From Abditibacterium sp. (GTDB taxonomy: Bacteria > Armatimonadota > Abditibacteriia > Abditibacteriales > Abditibacteriaceae), in assembly GCA_030448265.1 (NCBI GenBank), contig JAUJNG010000012.1, forward strand, positions 1 to 64,000: a stretch of DNA of 64,000 nucleotides, read 5' to 3'. Under the pieces are notes generated by a model. It was not told the DNA's origin, ran no database searches, and worked only from the letters and a program-made list of their open reading frames with translations. The translations under genes and the position numbers were made by a program. Below are positions 26,690-36,584 of the stretch, in pieces (within the stretch, counting starts at the first letter, position 1; each line of letters begins with the position of its first letter).

Positions 26690-27160
26690 AAAAATGGGTT
26701 GAAAGCGCAGAGGCCCAAAACACGAAAATGCCAAAGGGTCCCTGGCATTTCCGCGCCGCCTGTCGAGGCGGATTTAACTTTATCAGGGGCTTTGCCTTAG
26801 GTTCGAAACTGCGCCACGCTCATGCGCCGTGCTTTGCCCACGCGAGTCCGAGAAACCGTCTGATCTGGGCCGCGCCAGTTCATTTTTCTGCTCAGTTTCA
26901 TTTCTGGCGCGAAACGCACACCATCGTGTTGGAATCGCAAAGAATTACCGAGCGCGTTTCGGGACAGAACATTTCAGTGGCCCTTTCGCTGCTCGCCTAC
27001 GCTTCGATGGCTCTGGAGCCGCGCCACGAAACGCGCCGTCCCAGAATCCGTTTAGACAAAAGGCGTGGCAATTGCACCCCAGACCAAAGCCCCTCCACGC
27101 AAAGATTGGGATGAAGACTCTCGCCCCAGAATGAGGCATCTGCGAAATTTTTGCAGAAAT
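26690..27160. other. Gene-free stretch
   Basis: Contains a small AAATGCCA/TGGCATTT hairpin at about 26727-26750 and otherwise no palindrome or convincing coding frame; open frames here have no recognisable domain. The upstream promoter of the prepilin-like gene begins at its right edge. Confidence 0.5.
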
Positions 27161-27162
27161 GT

Positions 27163-27212
27163 TTGAAAACCTCATGATTTGGGTATAATAAAAGCACGAA
27201 AACCGGTTTTCG
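27163..27212 (+). promoter_or_regulatory. Promoter (TTGAAA-N15-TATAAT) with adjoining 16-bp operator
   Basis: TTGAAA at 27163-27168 and TATAAT at 27184-27189 are separated by 15 bases. Eight bases further, CGAAAACCGGTTTTCG (27197-27212) is a perfect 16-bp palindrome with the AAACCGGTTT core of LacI-type operators, placed over the expected transcription start. The same promoter word order, GTTTGAAAA-N11-GGGTATAATAAA, recurs on the minus strand at 60938-60964 before another prepilin-like start. Confidence 0.65.
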
Positions 27213-27279
27213 CATTGGTTTGCAAGAGTGACAAGGGCGTTAGCGAGTTATTGATGCGGAAAGCCAACAGGAAAACATT

Positions 27280-28092
27280 ATGAAACAGGAAACTCCTCTC
27301 CCGACCGTCGAGCGCACACCGCGCGCTATTTCGCGCGGCTTTACCCTGATAGAACTTCTCGTAGTTATAGCCATTATTGCTATTCTCGCGGCGATTTTGT
27401 TCCCCGTCTTCGGACGGGCACGGGAAAACGCGCGGCGTTCGTCGTGCCAGAGCAACCTCAAGCAGATTGGTCTGGGTCTATTGCAATACACGCAAGACTA
27501 CGATGAAAAATTTGTGCCTGCGGGAAGAAATAGAATCGACGCAAACTTCAACCTCCCCTGGGCGGAAAACGTTCAACCCTATATGAAGAGCAAACAGGTC
27601 TTTAATTGTCCCTCCAACGAAAAAGATCTTCCCATGGCTAATAGCTCACAAACGGCCCGCATTACTAGCGAATACATTGCTAATGGCAACAGCTTTGGCA
27701 CGAACGGAAGTTTGCCCTGGCCGCGTCCACTGGACAATGCAAATCCTGTCACTGGCGCCATCATGTCGAGATCAATTGCCGAAGCCGACGATCCATCTCG
27801 CACGATTGTGGTTGTTGAGTATTATCGCCGTAATAGCCAGCCCGCTACTATAGGGTTTCGTCCGGCTCTGGGAAGCACCAGCGAAGGCAACGGCCAGCTC
27901 TGGCCGACGAACCATTTGGGCACCAGCAACTACCTTTTCATCGACGGGCATGTTAAAGCGCTGAAACCTATCGCCACCGCCACTGGAGTTAATATGTATG
28001 CTCTTGACCCCGCGAATACGGCGACTGGCAGACCCTATACCACCCTTAAAACTACGCTGGCTAACATAACAGCCACATTTGATAAAAACTAA
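27280..28092 (+). CDS. Prepilin-like protein with H-x9-DG motif (DUF1559-like)
   Basis: 270 aa. After a 19-residue leader, [20 protein letters not shown] is the type IV prepilin cleavage/methylation signal and helix (cleavage after Gly). Then follows [20 protein letters not shown] and the C-terminal [13 protein letters not shown], an H-x9-DG signature found in the large pseudopilin families of Planctomycetota, Verrucomicrobiota and Armatimonadota. It is processed and exported by a type IV pilus/type II secretion system not present here. AGGAAAA precedes the ATG. It has a strong promoter with operator upstream and a terminator 50 bases downstream, so it is a single-gene unit, possibly sugar-regulated. 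Confidence 0.93.
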   Translation: MKQETPLPTVERTPRAISRGFTLIELLVVIAIIAILAAILFPVFGRARENARRSSCQSNLKQIGLGLLQYTQDYDEKFVPAGRNRIDANFNLPWAENVQPYMKSKQVFNCPSNEKDLPMANSSQTARITSEYIANGNSFGTNGSLPWPRPLDNANPVTGAIMSRSIAEADDPSRTIVVVEYYRRNSQPATIGFRPALGSTSEGNGQLWPTNHLGTSNYLFIDGHVKALKPIATATGVNMYALDPANTATGRPYTTLKTTLANITATFDKN

Positions 28093-28142
28093 TCTCGCTT
28101 CGCTCGGCGCACCACTGTGCATTTGAACAAGGTCTCCGTATT

Positions 28143-28186
28143 AAAAAGGGGCAGTGACCGCAGTCCGGTCTCTGCCCCTTTTTAAT
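28143..28186 (+). terminator. Rho-independent terminator
   Basis: AAAAAGGGGCAG stem, short loop, and CTGCCCCTTTTT form a strong hairpin with flanking A- and T-runs, 50 bases after the prepilin-like gene. Confidence 0.85.
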
Positions 28187-28234
28187 ATCTGAACGCGCGG
28201 GAACTTTTGCCTCAGTTGTATTCCAAATTTCATC

Positions 28235-30196
28235 ATGAAAATTCAGTCTTTTTCAAGGGTAGCTCTTTGCCTTGCCTTAACGCCTCTCGTCGCTTCATGC
28301 GCGAGCGCGCAAACCGTCAAAACGTCCCAACTCCCCGCGCGCCAGATGGAAAATCTGGGGCGCGGCGTGGTCGCCATCAAGCAGAACGACGGAAAAATTT
28401 TCGTTTCCTGGCGATTGCTGGGCACTGACGACCCCAACCTTGGTTTCAACGTGTATCGCAGCGCGGGCGGCAAAGTCGTTCGGCTCAACGCGGCGCCTCT
28501 GACGGGGCCGACTCATTTCGTGGACGCTGGCGCCGATGCGGCCCTGCCGACTTCCTACTTCGTGCGCGCGGTTGCGGGCGGTGGGGAAAGGGAGCCGAGC
28601 CGGCCCTTTACCCTCGCCGTCCAGTCTCCCGCCAAGCCTTATCTCTCGCTTCCCCTGCAAACGCCCGCAGGCTACACGCCCAACGACGCTTCGACAGGCG
28701 ACCTTGATGGCGATGGCGAGTATGAAATCATTTTGCACCAGGCGGGGCGCGCCAAAGACAACTCGCAGGCCGGTGAAACCGATCCGCCGATTTTGCAGGC
28801 CTACAAGCTCGATGGCACGCTGCTGTGGACGATTAATCTCGGCAAAAACATCCGTGAAGGCGCCCATTACACGCAGTTCATGGTCTACGACCTCGATGGC
28901 GACGGACGCGCCGAAATCGCTGCCAAAACCGCCGATGGCACGACTGACGGCGTGGGCAAAGTCATCGGCAACCCCAATGCGAATTATGTCAATGAAGCCG
29001 GTTACATCCTTTCGGGGCCGGAATTTCTGACCGTTTTCGATGGCACCACCGGCGCGGCGCTGGCGACTACCAAATATCTGCCCATGCGCCATCCCGAGAC
29101 CGAAAACCCCACCGGCGACCAACTCAAAGCGATCTGGGGCGACGGCTACGGCAACCGTGGCGACCGCTTTCTGGCGGGCCTCGCCTATCTCGACGGCGTG
29201 CGTCCCAGCCTGGTGATGGCTCGCGGCTACTATACCCGCACCGTTCTGGCGGCCTGGGATTTTCGCGGCGGCAAGCTCTCCTCGCGCTGGGTTTTCGACT
29301 CCGATGCCCCAGGCAACGAGGGCTATGGCGGCCAGGGCAATCACAGCCTCATCGTGGCCGATGTGGACGCCGACGGCAAAGATGAGATTCTCTACGGCAA
29401 AATGGCTGTGGACGACAATGGCAAAGGTCTCTACACCACGCGCATCGGGCACGGCGATGCCGCGCATTTGACCGACCTCGATCCCGACCGGCCTGGTCTG
29501 GAAATGTTCAGTATTCAGGAACCGTTCGGCGACGCGGGCGCGCATCTGTATGACGCTCGCACCGGCGAAATCATCTGGAAAAAAGCCTCGGTGACTAAAC
29601 AGACTGGAGGCCGCAAAGTCGAGGGGCCAGGACGCGGCGTCGCCGCCGATATCGATCCGCGCCATCGCGGCTACGAAAGCTGGGTGGCGGGCGCCGGTCT
29701 GGGCGGGCAGTTGTGGAACATCAAGGGCGAAAAAATTGGCGATACCACGCCTTCGGTCAACTTCCGCGTGTTCTGGGACGGCGACACGCTGTCCGAACTG
29801 CTCGACGGCACCACCATCTCGAAATGGGATTACCAAAACGGCAAACAGGTGCCCCTTGTGGACGGCAAAGCCTTCGGCGTGGCTTCCAACAACGGCACCA
29901 AAGCCACTCCGGCGCTTTCCGCAGATATTCTGGGCGACTGGCGCGAAGAAGTCATCTGGCGCTCGGCGGACAATAAGGAACTTCGGATCTTTTCCACCAC
30001 CATCCCCACCGAAGTTCGTCTGCCGACCCTGATGCACGACCCGATTTATCGTTTGAGCATCGCATGGCAAAACGTGGGCTACAACCAGCCGCCACACACG
30101 GGATTCCAGATGGGCGCCGAGATGCCCGCGCCGCCGCGCCCTAACATCGTCCTGGTCAAGCCCCAACCGGCAGCGCGACAGGCGGCAGCACGCTAA
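28235..30196 (+). CDS. Rhamnogalacturonan lyase, PL11 family
   Basis: 653 aa, matching YesW/YesX-type rhamnogalacturonan lyases in length and motifs. The signal ends in a lipobox-like LVASC, so it may be lipid-anchored. 'RQMENLGRGVVAIKQNDGKIFVSWRLLG' region (residues ~30-55) is the family N-terminus; the eight-bladed propeller follows with calcium-binding loops DLDGDGEYEI, DLDGDGRAEIAAKTADGT and DVDADGKDEILYGKM. RIGHGDAAHLTDLDPDRPG is also conserved in PL11. The reaction is beta-elimination of the rhamnose-galacturonate backbone of RG-I outside the cell. It leads the rhamnogalacturonan block 28.2-35.4 kb. Confidence 0.95.
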   Translation: MKIQSFSRVALCLALTPLVASCASAQTVKTSQLPARQMENLGRGVVAIKQNDGKIFVSWRLLGTDDPNLGFNVYRSAGGKVVRLNAAPLTGPTHFVDAGADAALPTSYFVRAVAGGGEREPSRPFTLAVQSPAKPYLSLPLQTPAGYTPNDASTGDLDGDGEYEIILHQAGRAKDNSQAGETDPPILQAYKLDGTLLWTINLGKNIREGAHYTQFMVYDLDGDGRAEIAAKTADGTTDGVGKVIGNPNANYVNEAGYILSGPEFLTVFDGTTGAALATTKYLPMRHPETENPTGDQLKAIWGDGYGNRGDRFLAGLAYLDGVRPSLVMARGYYTRTVLAAWDFRGGKLSSRWVFDSDAPGNEGYGGQGNHSLIVADVDADGKDEILYGKMAVDDNGKGLYTTRIGHGDAAHLTDLDPDRPGLEMFSIQEPFGDAGAHLYDARTGEIIWKKASVTKQTGGRKVEGPGRGVAADIDPRHRGYESWVAGAGLGGQLWNIKGEKIGDTTPSVNFRVFWDGDTLSELLDGTTISKWDYQNGKQVPLVDGKAFGVASNNGTKATPALSADILGDWREEVIWRSADNKELRIFSTTIPTEVRLPTLMHDPIYRLSIAWQNVGYNQPPHTGFQMGAEMPAPPRPNIVLVKPQPAARQAAAR

Positions 30197-30206
30197 GACC
30201 GCTCTG

Positions 30207-30310
30207 AAGAAGCAGTGAATGAATTCGCCGCAAGAGAACGAAACGGGTCTTCGCAGGTTAATTCCCCAGTCCGCGCAGGCGGACTTCGTTTTCTTGCGGC
30301 GAATGTTTGC
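30207..30310. repeat. Palindromic element, TTCGCCGCAAG family
   Basis: Arms GAATTCGCCGCAAGAGAACG and mirrored CGTTTTCTTGCGGCGAAT, with inner CCGCGCAGGCGG and CTTCGCAGG words as at 6350. Confidence 0.85.
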
Positions 30311-30319
30311 CTTTGTGAC

Positions 30320-30423
30320 AGAATCTAATCCTCAAGTTCGTAGTAGCGCCGCGAGGCGCGTTTGTTGTCACTCTGGCCCAAACGCGCCTCGCGGCGCTAC
30401 TACGAACTTGAGGATTAGATTCT
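30320..30423. repeat. Palindrome, GCCGCGAGGCGCG family
   Basis: Perfect 45-base arms starting AGAATCTAATCCTCAAGTTC and mirrored to 30423. The inner core GCGCCGCGAGGCGCGTTT is shared with 17556 and 41731, but the outer arm sequence differs, so the arms are copied locally. Confidence 0.9.
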
Positions 30424-30468
30424 CAAAGGTCAACATTCGCTGTCTTGCTAAAACACCTGATTTTCGTG

Positions 30469-33102
30469 ATGACACCACAGACGGCAGCCAGCTCTTCCAT
30501 CGCACCACCCATCTCGCTCGACTGGTTGGGCCAAACTCCACCCGCATCACCTTGCGGCGTGAACTGGGGCGCTCCCTGGCCGCAGGGAACGGTGCGAAAC
30601 GGCGAAAGTTTCGCGCTCGCGGCGGAAGGCGAAGACCTCGCGGTGCAAAGCTGGCCGCTCGCGTTCTGGCCCGACGGCTCCCTCCAGTGGACGGGCCACG
30701 CCATCGCTGCCACTTCACAGACCGCCGCGTCGCTGCAACTGACGGTCGGAGTTTCCGCCGCGCCCGATGCCCCGCTTGTGGTGACAGAAAGCGACGACGC
30801 CATCCACATCGAAAACGGAGAGTTGCGCTATCGCCTTCCAAAAAGCGGCGCGAATTTCATCGCATCGCTGCACTTCGGCGAAAACATCGTCGCGCGTGAC
30901 GGGCATCTGATTTGTCTGCTCGAAGACCGCTCGCAATTCGAATTGGAGCGCATCACGCGCGAGGAAACTTTCGAGAGCCGCGTGGTGTCGGCCCAGGTCG
31001 AACAGGCGGGGCCGGTGCGCGCCGTCGTCAAAATCGACGGCGTGCATCGCGGCGATGTTTCCGAACGCGAATGGCTTCCCCTTCACGCTGCGGCTCTACT
31101 TTTTCGCGGGCGTGGCCTCAGTTCGCGTCGTTCATTCCTTCGTTTTCAACGGCGATGGCGAGCGCGATTTCATTCGCGGCCTGGGCGTGCGCTTTTCGGT
31201 TCCTCTGCGCGACGAAGCGCACAATCGCCATGTGCGCCTGGCGGGAGAAGAGGGCCTGTGGGCCGAACCGGTGCGCGTCATCGCGGGACGGCGCAACATT
31301 TCGCCCGATCTTTACGCGCGCCAGATCGCCGGCGACGCGATTCCGCCGTTGGCCGAACTTCCCGACCGCGATTTGATCTCCAAAATGGCGAAGTGGAGCG
31401 ACTGGAAACTGACGCAGCTTTCCGCCGACTCGTTTTCGTTGTGGAAGCGCACCGGCGCGCACTCGGCGTGGGTGGGCGCGGGCGGCGCGGCGCGTTCGCT
31501 GGGTCTGGCGTTCATGGGCGATTCGCGCGGCGGATTGGCGCTGGGCATGAAAGATTTCTGGCAGCTGCATCCCACCGCGCTTGAAATCGAGGGCGCCGCA
31601 AGCCAGAATGCCGCGCTGACACTGTGGCTGTGGTCGCCCGATGCGCCCGCGATGGATTTGCGCCACTACGATGTCGAAGAACACGATCTGGACGCTTCCT
31701 ACGAAGATATCGAGCCAGGTTTCAGCACCGCGCACGGCATCGCGCGCACTTCGGAATGGACGCTGTGCCCCTTCGCTTCGACGCCTTCCAATGAGGAATT
31801 GCTCGCGCTGGCCCGCACCGTCCAGCACCCGCCGCGCCTGATCTGCGAGCCGCAGTATCTTCATTCCATCCCCGTTTTTGGCGTCTGGAGCCTGCCTGAC
31901 CGCTCCACGGCGGGCAAAAAGTGGATTGAAGACCAACTCGACGATGCCATCGCGTTCTATCAGGGCCAGATTGAAGCGCGCAGGTGGTTCGGCTTCTGGG
32001 ATTACGGCGACGTGATGCACTCCTACGACCCCGCGCGTCACGTCTGGCGCTACGACATCGGCGGTTTTGCGTGGGCCAACTCCGAACTGGTGCCCGATTT
32101 GTGGCTGTGGACGGCGTTTTTGCGTTCGGGACGCGCCGACATCTTCCACATGGCCGAGGCGATGACGCGCCATACCCAGGAAGTCGATGTCTATCATCTG
32201 GGGCCGCTCGCGCCGCTCGGCTCGCGCCACAACGTGCGGCACTGGGGCTGCGGCGCCAAGGAAGCGCGCATTTCGCAGGCGCTTCTCAAGCGCATTTACT
32301 TTTATCTCACTACCGACGAGCGCACCGGCGACTTGATGGACGAAGTGAGGGACGCCGATTTCGCGACGGTGCGCGTTGACCCACTTCGCAAGCTGGAAGC
32401 GCCGACGCCCTTTCCGACTCACGCGCGCGTCGGGCCGGACTGGTTCGCCTTTTGTTCCAACTGGCTCGCCACCTGGGAACGCTCCGGCGACCCCAGATGG
32501 CGCGACAAAATTCTGGCCGGCATGAAGTGTATGAGCGCCATGCCGCACGGCTTATTTTCCGGTTTTTGCTACGGCTACGATCCGCAAACCGGCGAAATGC
32601 ACCAACTTTCCGACCGCGTCGAAGTGCCGCATCTCGCGGCGCTCATGGGCGGGCCCGAACTGATGATGGAACTGGCTCCACTTCTCGATAATCCCGATTG
32701 GAATGAGGCGTGGCTTCACTATTGCCGCCTGTTGCAGGCGCCGCCAGAGGAACAAATGGAAGTGCTGGGCGCCGAAATCGATTATGCGCGCTGGCCCCAC
32801 TACTGCCGCATGACGGCCTACGCCGCGCGCGAAATGGGCGACGCAACTCTGGCGGCGCGCGCCTGGCAGATTTTTTACAGCAAAGGGGCGATACGGTGCG
32901 CCGCTCGCGTTTCGAAGCGTGCCGCATCGCGGGCGCCGATGTGCCCTTTGCCGTCGATGAAGCACCGCTGGTTTCAACCAACGACACCGCGCAGTGGTGT
33001 CTCAACGCCATTCAACTGCTCGAACTGGTGGGCGCGTCTTTGCCCGAAAATTATCCGCTGTGGGACGCGCCGGAACCCATCCACAACCTGGCCGATTTAT
33101 GA
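30469..33102 (+). CDS. Exo-rhamnogalacturonan lyase-like protein (PL26/YetA-like, two frameshifts)
   Basis: About 880 aa when joined. Frame 1 (30469 to ~31065) has the PcRGLX-type N-terminus CGVNWGAPWPQGTVRNGESF and LRYRLPKSGANFI. Near 31065 the reading moves one frame (FPFTLRLYFFAGVASVRVVH ... GFWDYGDVMHSYDPARHVWRYD ... NVRHWGCGAKEARISQALL, residues rich in the helical toroid typical of this family). Near 32885, by a GGGG run, it returns to the first frame and ends DAPEPIHNLADL at 33102. No signal peptide, so it should act on imported fragments, releasing unsaturated disaccharides. ATG 30445 is an alternative start. Both shifts lie at homopolymers. Confidence 0.8.
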
Positions 33103-33121
33103 GGGGATCAGAGCGTATTCA

Positions 33122-33242
33122 AAGAGGCAGCGACTCAAGTCACCGCAACATTGGCGCGAAGTCCGCCTGCGCGGACTGGAAGCCCCCAACCTGCGAAGGC
33201 AGGTTTCGCGTCGTTGTTGCGGTGACTTGAGTCGCTGCAATA
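33122..33242. repeat. Palindromic element, CCTGCCTTCGCAGG family
   Basis: Arms AGGCAGCGACTCAAGTCACC and mirrored GGTGACTTGAGTCGCTGC, with the inner CAACCTGCGAAGGCAGG hairpin. Confidence 0.88.
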
Positions 33243-33314
33243 GAAGCCTCTGTGGATAGCCACTAAAACGATACAAAGCGGAACTTGCTCGCTGTAGCGC
33301 CTTGTAATTATCGT

Positions 33315-33324
33315 AAACCGGTTT
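33315..33324. promoter_or_regulatory. LacI-type operator core AAACCGGTTT
   Basis: Perfect 10-bp palindrome 57 bases before the acetylesterase start, with the same core as the sites at 27197 and 53689. Operator function is inferred from the shared word and position. Confidence 0.45.
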
Positions 33325-33381
33325 TTGCCCTTCTCGTCACGGGATGTCCAGGCTGCAATTTCCCTTCACCAAACAAACTTA

Positions 33382-34743
33382 ATGAAGATTTCAACCTCTT
33401 TTTTGACCCGAATCGGCCTCGTCGCCGCCTTTGCCCTTGCGGTTTTGCTGGCGCGGCCCTCGGTTGCGGACGCGCCGCCGCAAACTCCCATGTTTAAATT
33501 CGATTTCGGCACCGGCCCCGCCGCGCCTGGCACCCTCAAAATCACGCCGGACACCCACTATTCGGCCCAGTCCGGCTTCGGTTTCGAGCCAGGCGCGAAA
33601 CTCACCGCGCTCTCGCGCGGCGGCCCCGACGCCCTGCGCGGCGATGTCATTACGAGCGAGGAGCCGTTTCTCTTTTCGGTGGCGCTGCCGGAAGGGAATT
33701 ACCGCGTTACTCTGACTCTCGGCGACGCTCAGGGCGAGTCGCAGACCACGGTGAAAGCCGAATCGCGCCGTTTGATGCTCCAGGACGTGCAAACGGCGCG
33801 CGGCGAGTTCGCCACGCGCACTTTCACCGTCAATATTCGCAACGCGAGCCTGAAATCGGGCCGCTCCGTCGTCCTTAAAGAGCGCGAAAAAGGCGTTTTG
33901 CACTGGGACGACAAACTCACCCTCGAATTCAACGGCGCGCGGCCCAGCGTCGCCGCTCTGGAAATCGCGCCTGCGCCCGACGCCGTGACGGTTTACCTTG
34001 CGGGCGATTCGACCGTCACCGACCAGACCAACGAGCCTTACGCCGGCTGGGGCCAGATGCTGCCGCGCTTTTTTGGGCCACAGGTCGCCGTCGCCAACCA
34101 CGCCGAATCGGGCGAAACGCTGCGCTCTTCACTGGCGGCGCGGCGCCTGGAGAAAATTCTCGATACTCTCAAAACTGGCGATTACCTTTTCATCCAGTTC
34201 GGCCACAACGACCAGAAGGAAAAGGGCGAGGGCGTCGGCGCTTTCACCACCTACTCCGAATCGCTGCGCCAATGGGTGAAGGCGGCGCGCGAGCGCGGCG
34301 CGACGCCGGTTCTGCTCACTTCGATGCAGCGCCGCCGCTTCGGTGCGGCGGGCAAAATTGAGGACACTCTGGGCGATTTTCCCGAAGCGGTGCGCCGCGT
34401 CGCCACAGAACTGAGCGTGCCGCTCATCGATCTCAACGCCGCCAGCACCACGTTTTACGAAGCGCTCGGCCCCGACGCTTCCAAACGGGCTTTCGTGCAT
34501 TATGCGACGAACACTTTCCCAGGCCAGGCGGCGGCGCTGCGCGACGACACCCACCCCAACCCTTACGGCGCGTTTCAACTCGCGCGCATCGTCGTGGACG
34601 GCATCAAATTGGGCTTACCCGACCTCGCCAAACACTTGACGGAGGACGCCGCGAGTTACGATCCGGCTCATCCCGATGCCGTTGACACCTGGAATTGGCC
34701 TGCCAGCCCCGTTTTCTCCGTTCAAAAGCCCGACGGCAACTGA
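33382..34743 (+). CDS. Rhamnogalacturonan acetylesterase, CE12-like
   Basis: Exported esterase of 453 aa: signal peptide to about residue 30 (SVADA), then a beta-sandwich domain (residues ~36-195, KFDFGTGPAAPG) of the kind that binds carbohydrate, then an SGNH hydrolase. The catalytic motifs are S210 in YLAGDSTVTDQ, Gly in GETLRSSLAARRL, Asn in FGHNDQKEKGEG and the Asp/His pair in DDTHPNPYGAFQ. It removes acetyl groups from galacturonate in RG-I so that lyases can act. The ATG at 33382 starts the signal peptide. The next gene follows after three bases, so they are one operon. Confidence 0.92.
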   Translation: MKISTSFLTRIGLVAAFALAVLLARPSVADAPPQTPMFKFDFGTGPAAPGTLKITPDTHYSAQSGFGFEPGAKLTALSRGGPDALRGDVITSEEPFLFSVALPEGNYRVTLTLGDAQGESQTTVKAESRRLMLQDVQTARGEFATRTFTVNIRNASLKSGRSVVLKEREKGVLHWDDKLTLEFNGARPSVAALEIAPAPDAVTVYLAGDSTVTDQTNEPYAGWGQMLPRFFGPQVAVANHAESGETLRSSLAARRLEKILDTLKTGDYLFIQFGHNDQKEKGEGVGAFTTYSESLRQWVKAARERGATPVLLTSMQRRRFGAAGKIEDTLGDFPEAVRRVATELSVPLIDLNAASTTFYEALGPDASKRAFVHYATNTFPGQAAALRDDTHPNPYGAFQLARIVVDGIKLGLPDLAKHLTEDAASYDPAHPDAVDTWNWPASPVFSVQKPDGN

Positions 34744-34746
34744 AAA

Positions 34747-35430
34747 ATGAGCCGCGACACCGAAAACAGTGGCAAATTTTCGCCCGATGCGCGTTTTGAG
34801 ATTGGCGAACTGCTCTTCGAAGACGATTTCGCCACTGACTCGAACTGGGTGGCCGAACTGGAAAAAGGCGGAAGCGTGAAAGCGCGGGCAGGCGGCCTCG
34901 ACATCGACGTTCCGGCGGGCGCGACGGTCTGGTTTAGGCCGCTCCTCGAAGGGCCGGTTTTGATTCAATACCACGCGAGGGTGATCCAAAACGGCGGGCC
35001 GAACGACCGCGTGAGCGATTTGAACTGCTTCTGGATGGCCCGCGACGCGCGCAGCCCCCACGACATCTTCGGCTTTGAGCGGAGCGGGCAGTTCGCCGAC
35101 TACAACCCCCTGCGCGCCTACTACGTCGGTTTGGGCGGCAACTCCAACACCACGACGCGCTTTCGCCGCTATATCGGCGACGCAAATCATCGCCCGCTTT
35201 TGCCCGAACACGATTTGCGCGCCCCAGACGATTTAATCAGGCCCAACACCGCGCAAACTATCCGTCTCGTCGCCTGCGGGCCGTTAATTCAGTTTTACCG
35301 CGACGAACGCAAACTTTTCGAATTGGATGACCCGCAGCCTTACACGGGTGGCTGGTTCGGGTTTCGCACGGTTTGGAGCCACATCACGATTCGCCATTTT
35401 CGCGTTTTTCGTTTAAAGGGCGCAAAATAA
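34747..35430 (+). CDS. DUF6250-like protein
   Basis: 227 aa, no signal peptide. LLFEDDFATDSNWVAELEKG, the 'QYHARVIQNGGPNDRVSDLNCFWMARD' region (residues ~77-103) and GGWFGFRTVWSHITIRHFR fit the concanavalin-like DUF6250 family often encoded beside rhamnogalacturonan and polysaccharide-lyase genes. Only three bases separate it from the acetylesterase stop. The biochemical role is unknown; a lectin-like or lyase fold is expected. Confidence 0.75.
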   Translation: MSRDTENSGKFSPDARFEIGELLFEDDFATDSNWVAELEKGGSVKARAGGLDIDVPAGATVWFRPLLEGPVLIQYHARVIQNGGPNDRVSDLNCFWMARDARSPHDIFGFERSGQFADYNPLRAYYVGLGGNSNTTTRFRRYIGDANHRPLLPEHDLRAPDDLIRPNTAQTIRLVACGPLIQFYRDERKLFELDDPQPYTGGWFGFRTVWSHITIRHFRVFRLKGAK

Positions 35431-35460
35431 CCTCGCGGGAGGCGGGCGAGAACTGCCACG

Positions 35461-35495
35461 AAAACGGCGGGCATCCCACTTGATTCCCGCCGTTT
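35461..35495. terminator. Hairpin between convergent genes
   Basis: AAACGGCGGG and CCCGCCGTTT form a 10-bp stem with a 12-base loop between the end of the plus-strand operon and the minus-strand ricin-domain fragment; likely bidirectional terminator. Confidence 0.6.
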
Positions 35496-35531
35496 CGGTG
35501 CGGAAAATTCCAAACTGTCGAAGCTGCGGTT

Positions 35532-35741
35532 CTATCCAATGCGGACGAAGTGCCACTGCTGGGCCATCGTGCCGTTGTCCTCGAACTGCTGCACGTTGGC
35601 GCCATTGGCACGGGAGCCGTTATTCGCATCGAGGCACCTCCCACTGCGCACGTTGACGATTTTGTAGACATTGCCCTGAGCTTCTGCCGCCAGCAAAAGG
35701 GGGCCGCAGCCAACAAACAGCAGGATGATGAGGGTGGGCAA
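35532..35741 (-). CDS. Single ricin-type lectin repeat, secreted
   Basis: 69 aa from an apparent TTG start. A hydrophobic N-terminus (LIILLFVGCGPLLLAAEAQG) precedes one ricin B repeat: NVYKIVNVRSGRCLDANNG and the closing MAQQWHFVRIG. A complete beta-trefoil needs three such repeats, so this is either a truncated gene or a minimal lectin peptide. The RICIN domain of the GH43 protein at 48252 is related in type. The start is uncertain. Confidence 0.5.
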   Translation of the reverse strand: MPTLIILLFVGCGPLLLAAEAQGNVYKIVNVRSGRCLDANNGSRANGANVQQFEDNGTMAQQWHFVRIG

Positions 35742-35960
35742 AAAGCGAATCGAATGGAGCCTAATTTTCTCTCCTTTCGGCGCGGCTTAGCGCCACTACC
35801 TCCAATTCGTTGCGACCGCGTATTTGCTCTTCCGGCTGTCACCGCTTTCTTGAACCGCGTCGCCATCGGCCAGCGCGCCGCCGTTGAGGTCAACCGGAGT
35901 CAACACTTCTTTGCCGGTGGTCGCCAACCGACAATCAAAACTCAGAGTGAGGCACGACGC

Positions 35961-36090
35961 CAGGGTATCACGGAGGCAAAAATTTTTTGCAGAACTTGTT
36001 CGCTTTGGCTCGCGGCGTCCATTTATAGAGTGAAAGGGAACGAAGTTCCCTTTCCCCGCGAGGCAATGAGTTCTCGCATAATCAGCTAAC
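35961..36090 (+). repeat. Duplicated leader, copy 1
   Basis: About 125 bases ending GAGGCAATGAGTTCTCGCAT are repeated at 36585-36705. Shared blocks are AGGGTATC, GAGGCA, the A-run/T-run AAAAATTTTTTGC, TCCATTTATAGAGTGAAAGG and the hairpin AAAGGGAAC-GAA-GTTCCCTTT. In both cases a Shine-Dalgarno site and a small exported or membrane protein follow. It looks like a shared promoter and 5' leader. The rest of the gap 35742-36101 holds no gene I can support. Confidence 0.75.
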
Positions 36091-36101
36091 GGAGACGAGA
36101 A

Positions 36102-36200
36102 ATGGTGAAAAAATACGGTTTGAAGAGTCACTTATGGCTGGCAGCCATACCCGCTGTTTTGTTGGCGGAAATTGTCGCCCTTCAGGGGATGGCGCCATGA
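36102..36200 (+). CDS. Small membrane peptide, 32 aa
   Basis: ATG 36102 is preceded by GGAGACGAG at good spacing and by the duplicated leader. The product, MVKKYGLKSHLWLAAIPAVL followed by LAEIVALQGMAP, is a positively charged N-terminus plus one hydrophobic helix. The stop overlaps a possible next start as ATGA (36197-36200): that frame begins MSRVFLLIQQFGFRAWLKVW but runs on through the terminator, so its true end is unclear. Function unknown; the strong leader and terminator argue that the unit is expressed. Confidence 0.5.
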   Translation: MVKKYGLKSHLWLAAIPAVLLAEIVALQGMAP

Positions 36201-36387
36201 GCCGCGTGTTTTTGCTCATTCAACAGTTTGGCTTTCGCGCCTGGCTCAAGGTTTGGGCGCGAGAACGCCAAACCCTGTTCATCAACCGTCACGTTCTGCG
36301 GCAAGGTTCTCACCATGAAAAAGAATCTCTTCTCTCCCCCCGAAAAATTGCTGGTGGATGGTGTGCCCAACAATGGCGGGCACGCCG

Positions 36388-36427
36388 TGCCAGGAGGCAG
36401 GCTCAAACGAGCCTGCCTCTTTTTTTG
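36388..36427 (+). terminator. Rho-independent terminator
   Basis: AGGAGGCAGGCTC, loop AAAC, GAGCCTGCCTC, then TTTTTTT: a textbook terminator for the small unit starting at 36102. Confidence 0.9.
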
Positions 36428-36584
36428 GGTTTGTGGCGGCGAACTCCACCGCCCCAGGGGGTGCGCGCGAATTTCATTTCGCTGCGTTTGAGGTGAGGTT
36501 CCTTCTTGGTGTTAGCTCTTTTCGTCTGAAATTGCTCATGGCGAAAAGAGCCGTGGGATGTGTAGAAGGCCACTTGGCCCGCAG

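Noticed and set aside
26728..27114. Plus-strand ORF of 128 aa between the Gfo/Idh gene and the prepilin gene
   Set aside because: No ribosome site, no conserved motif, overlaps a competing frame of equal length and abuts the promoter.
35384..35893. Minus-strand ORF of 169 aa over the ricin repeat
   Set aside because: It is the out-of-frame shadow of the ricin-type segment, Ser/Arg/Pro-rich with no domain.
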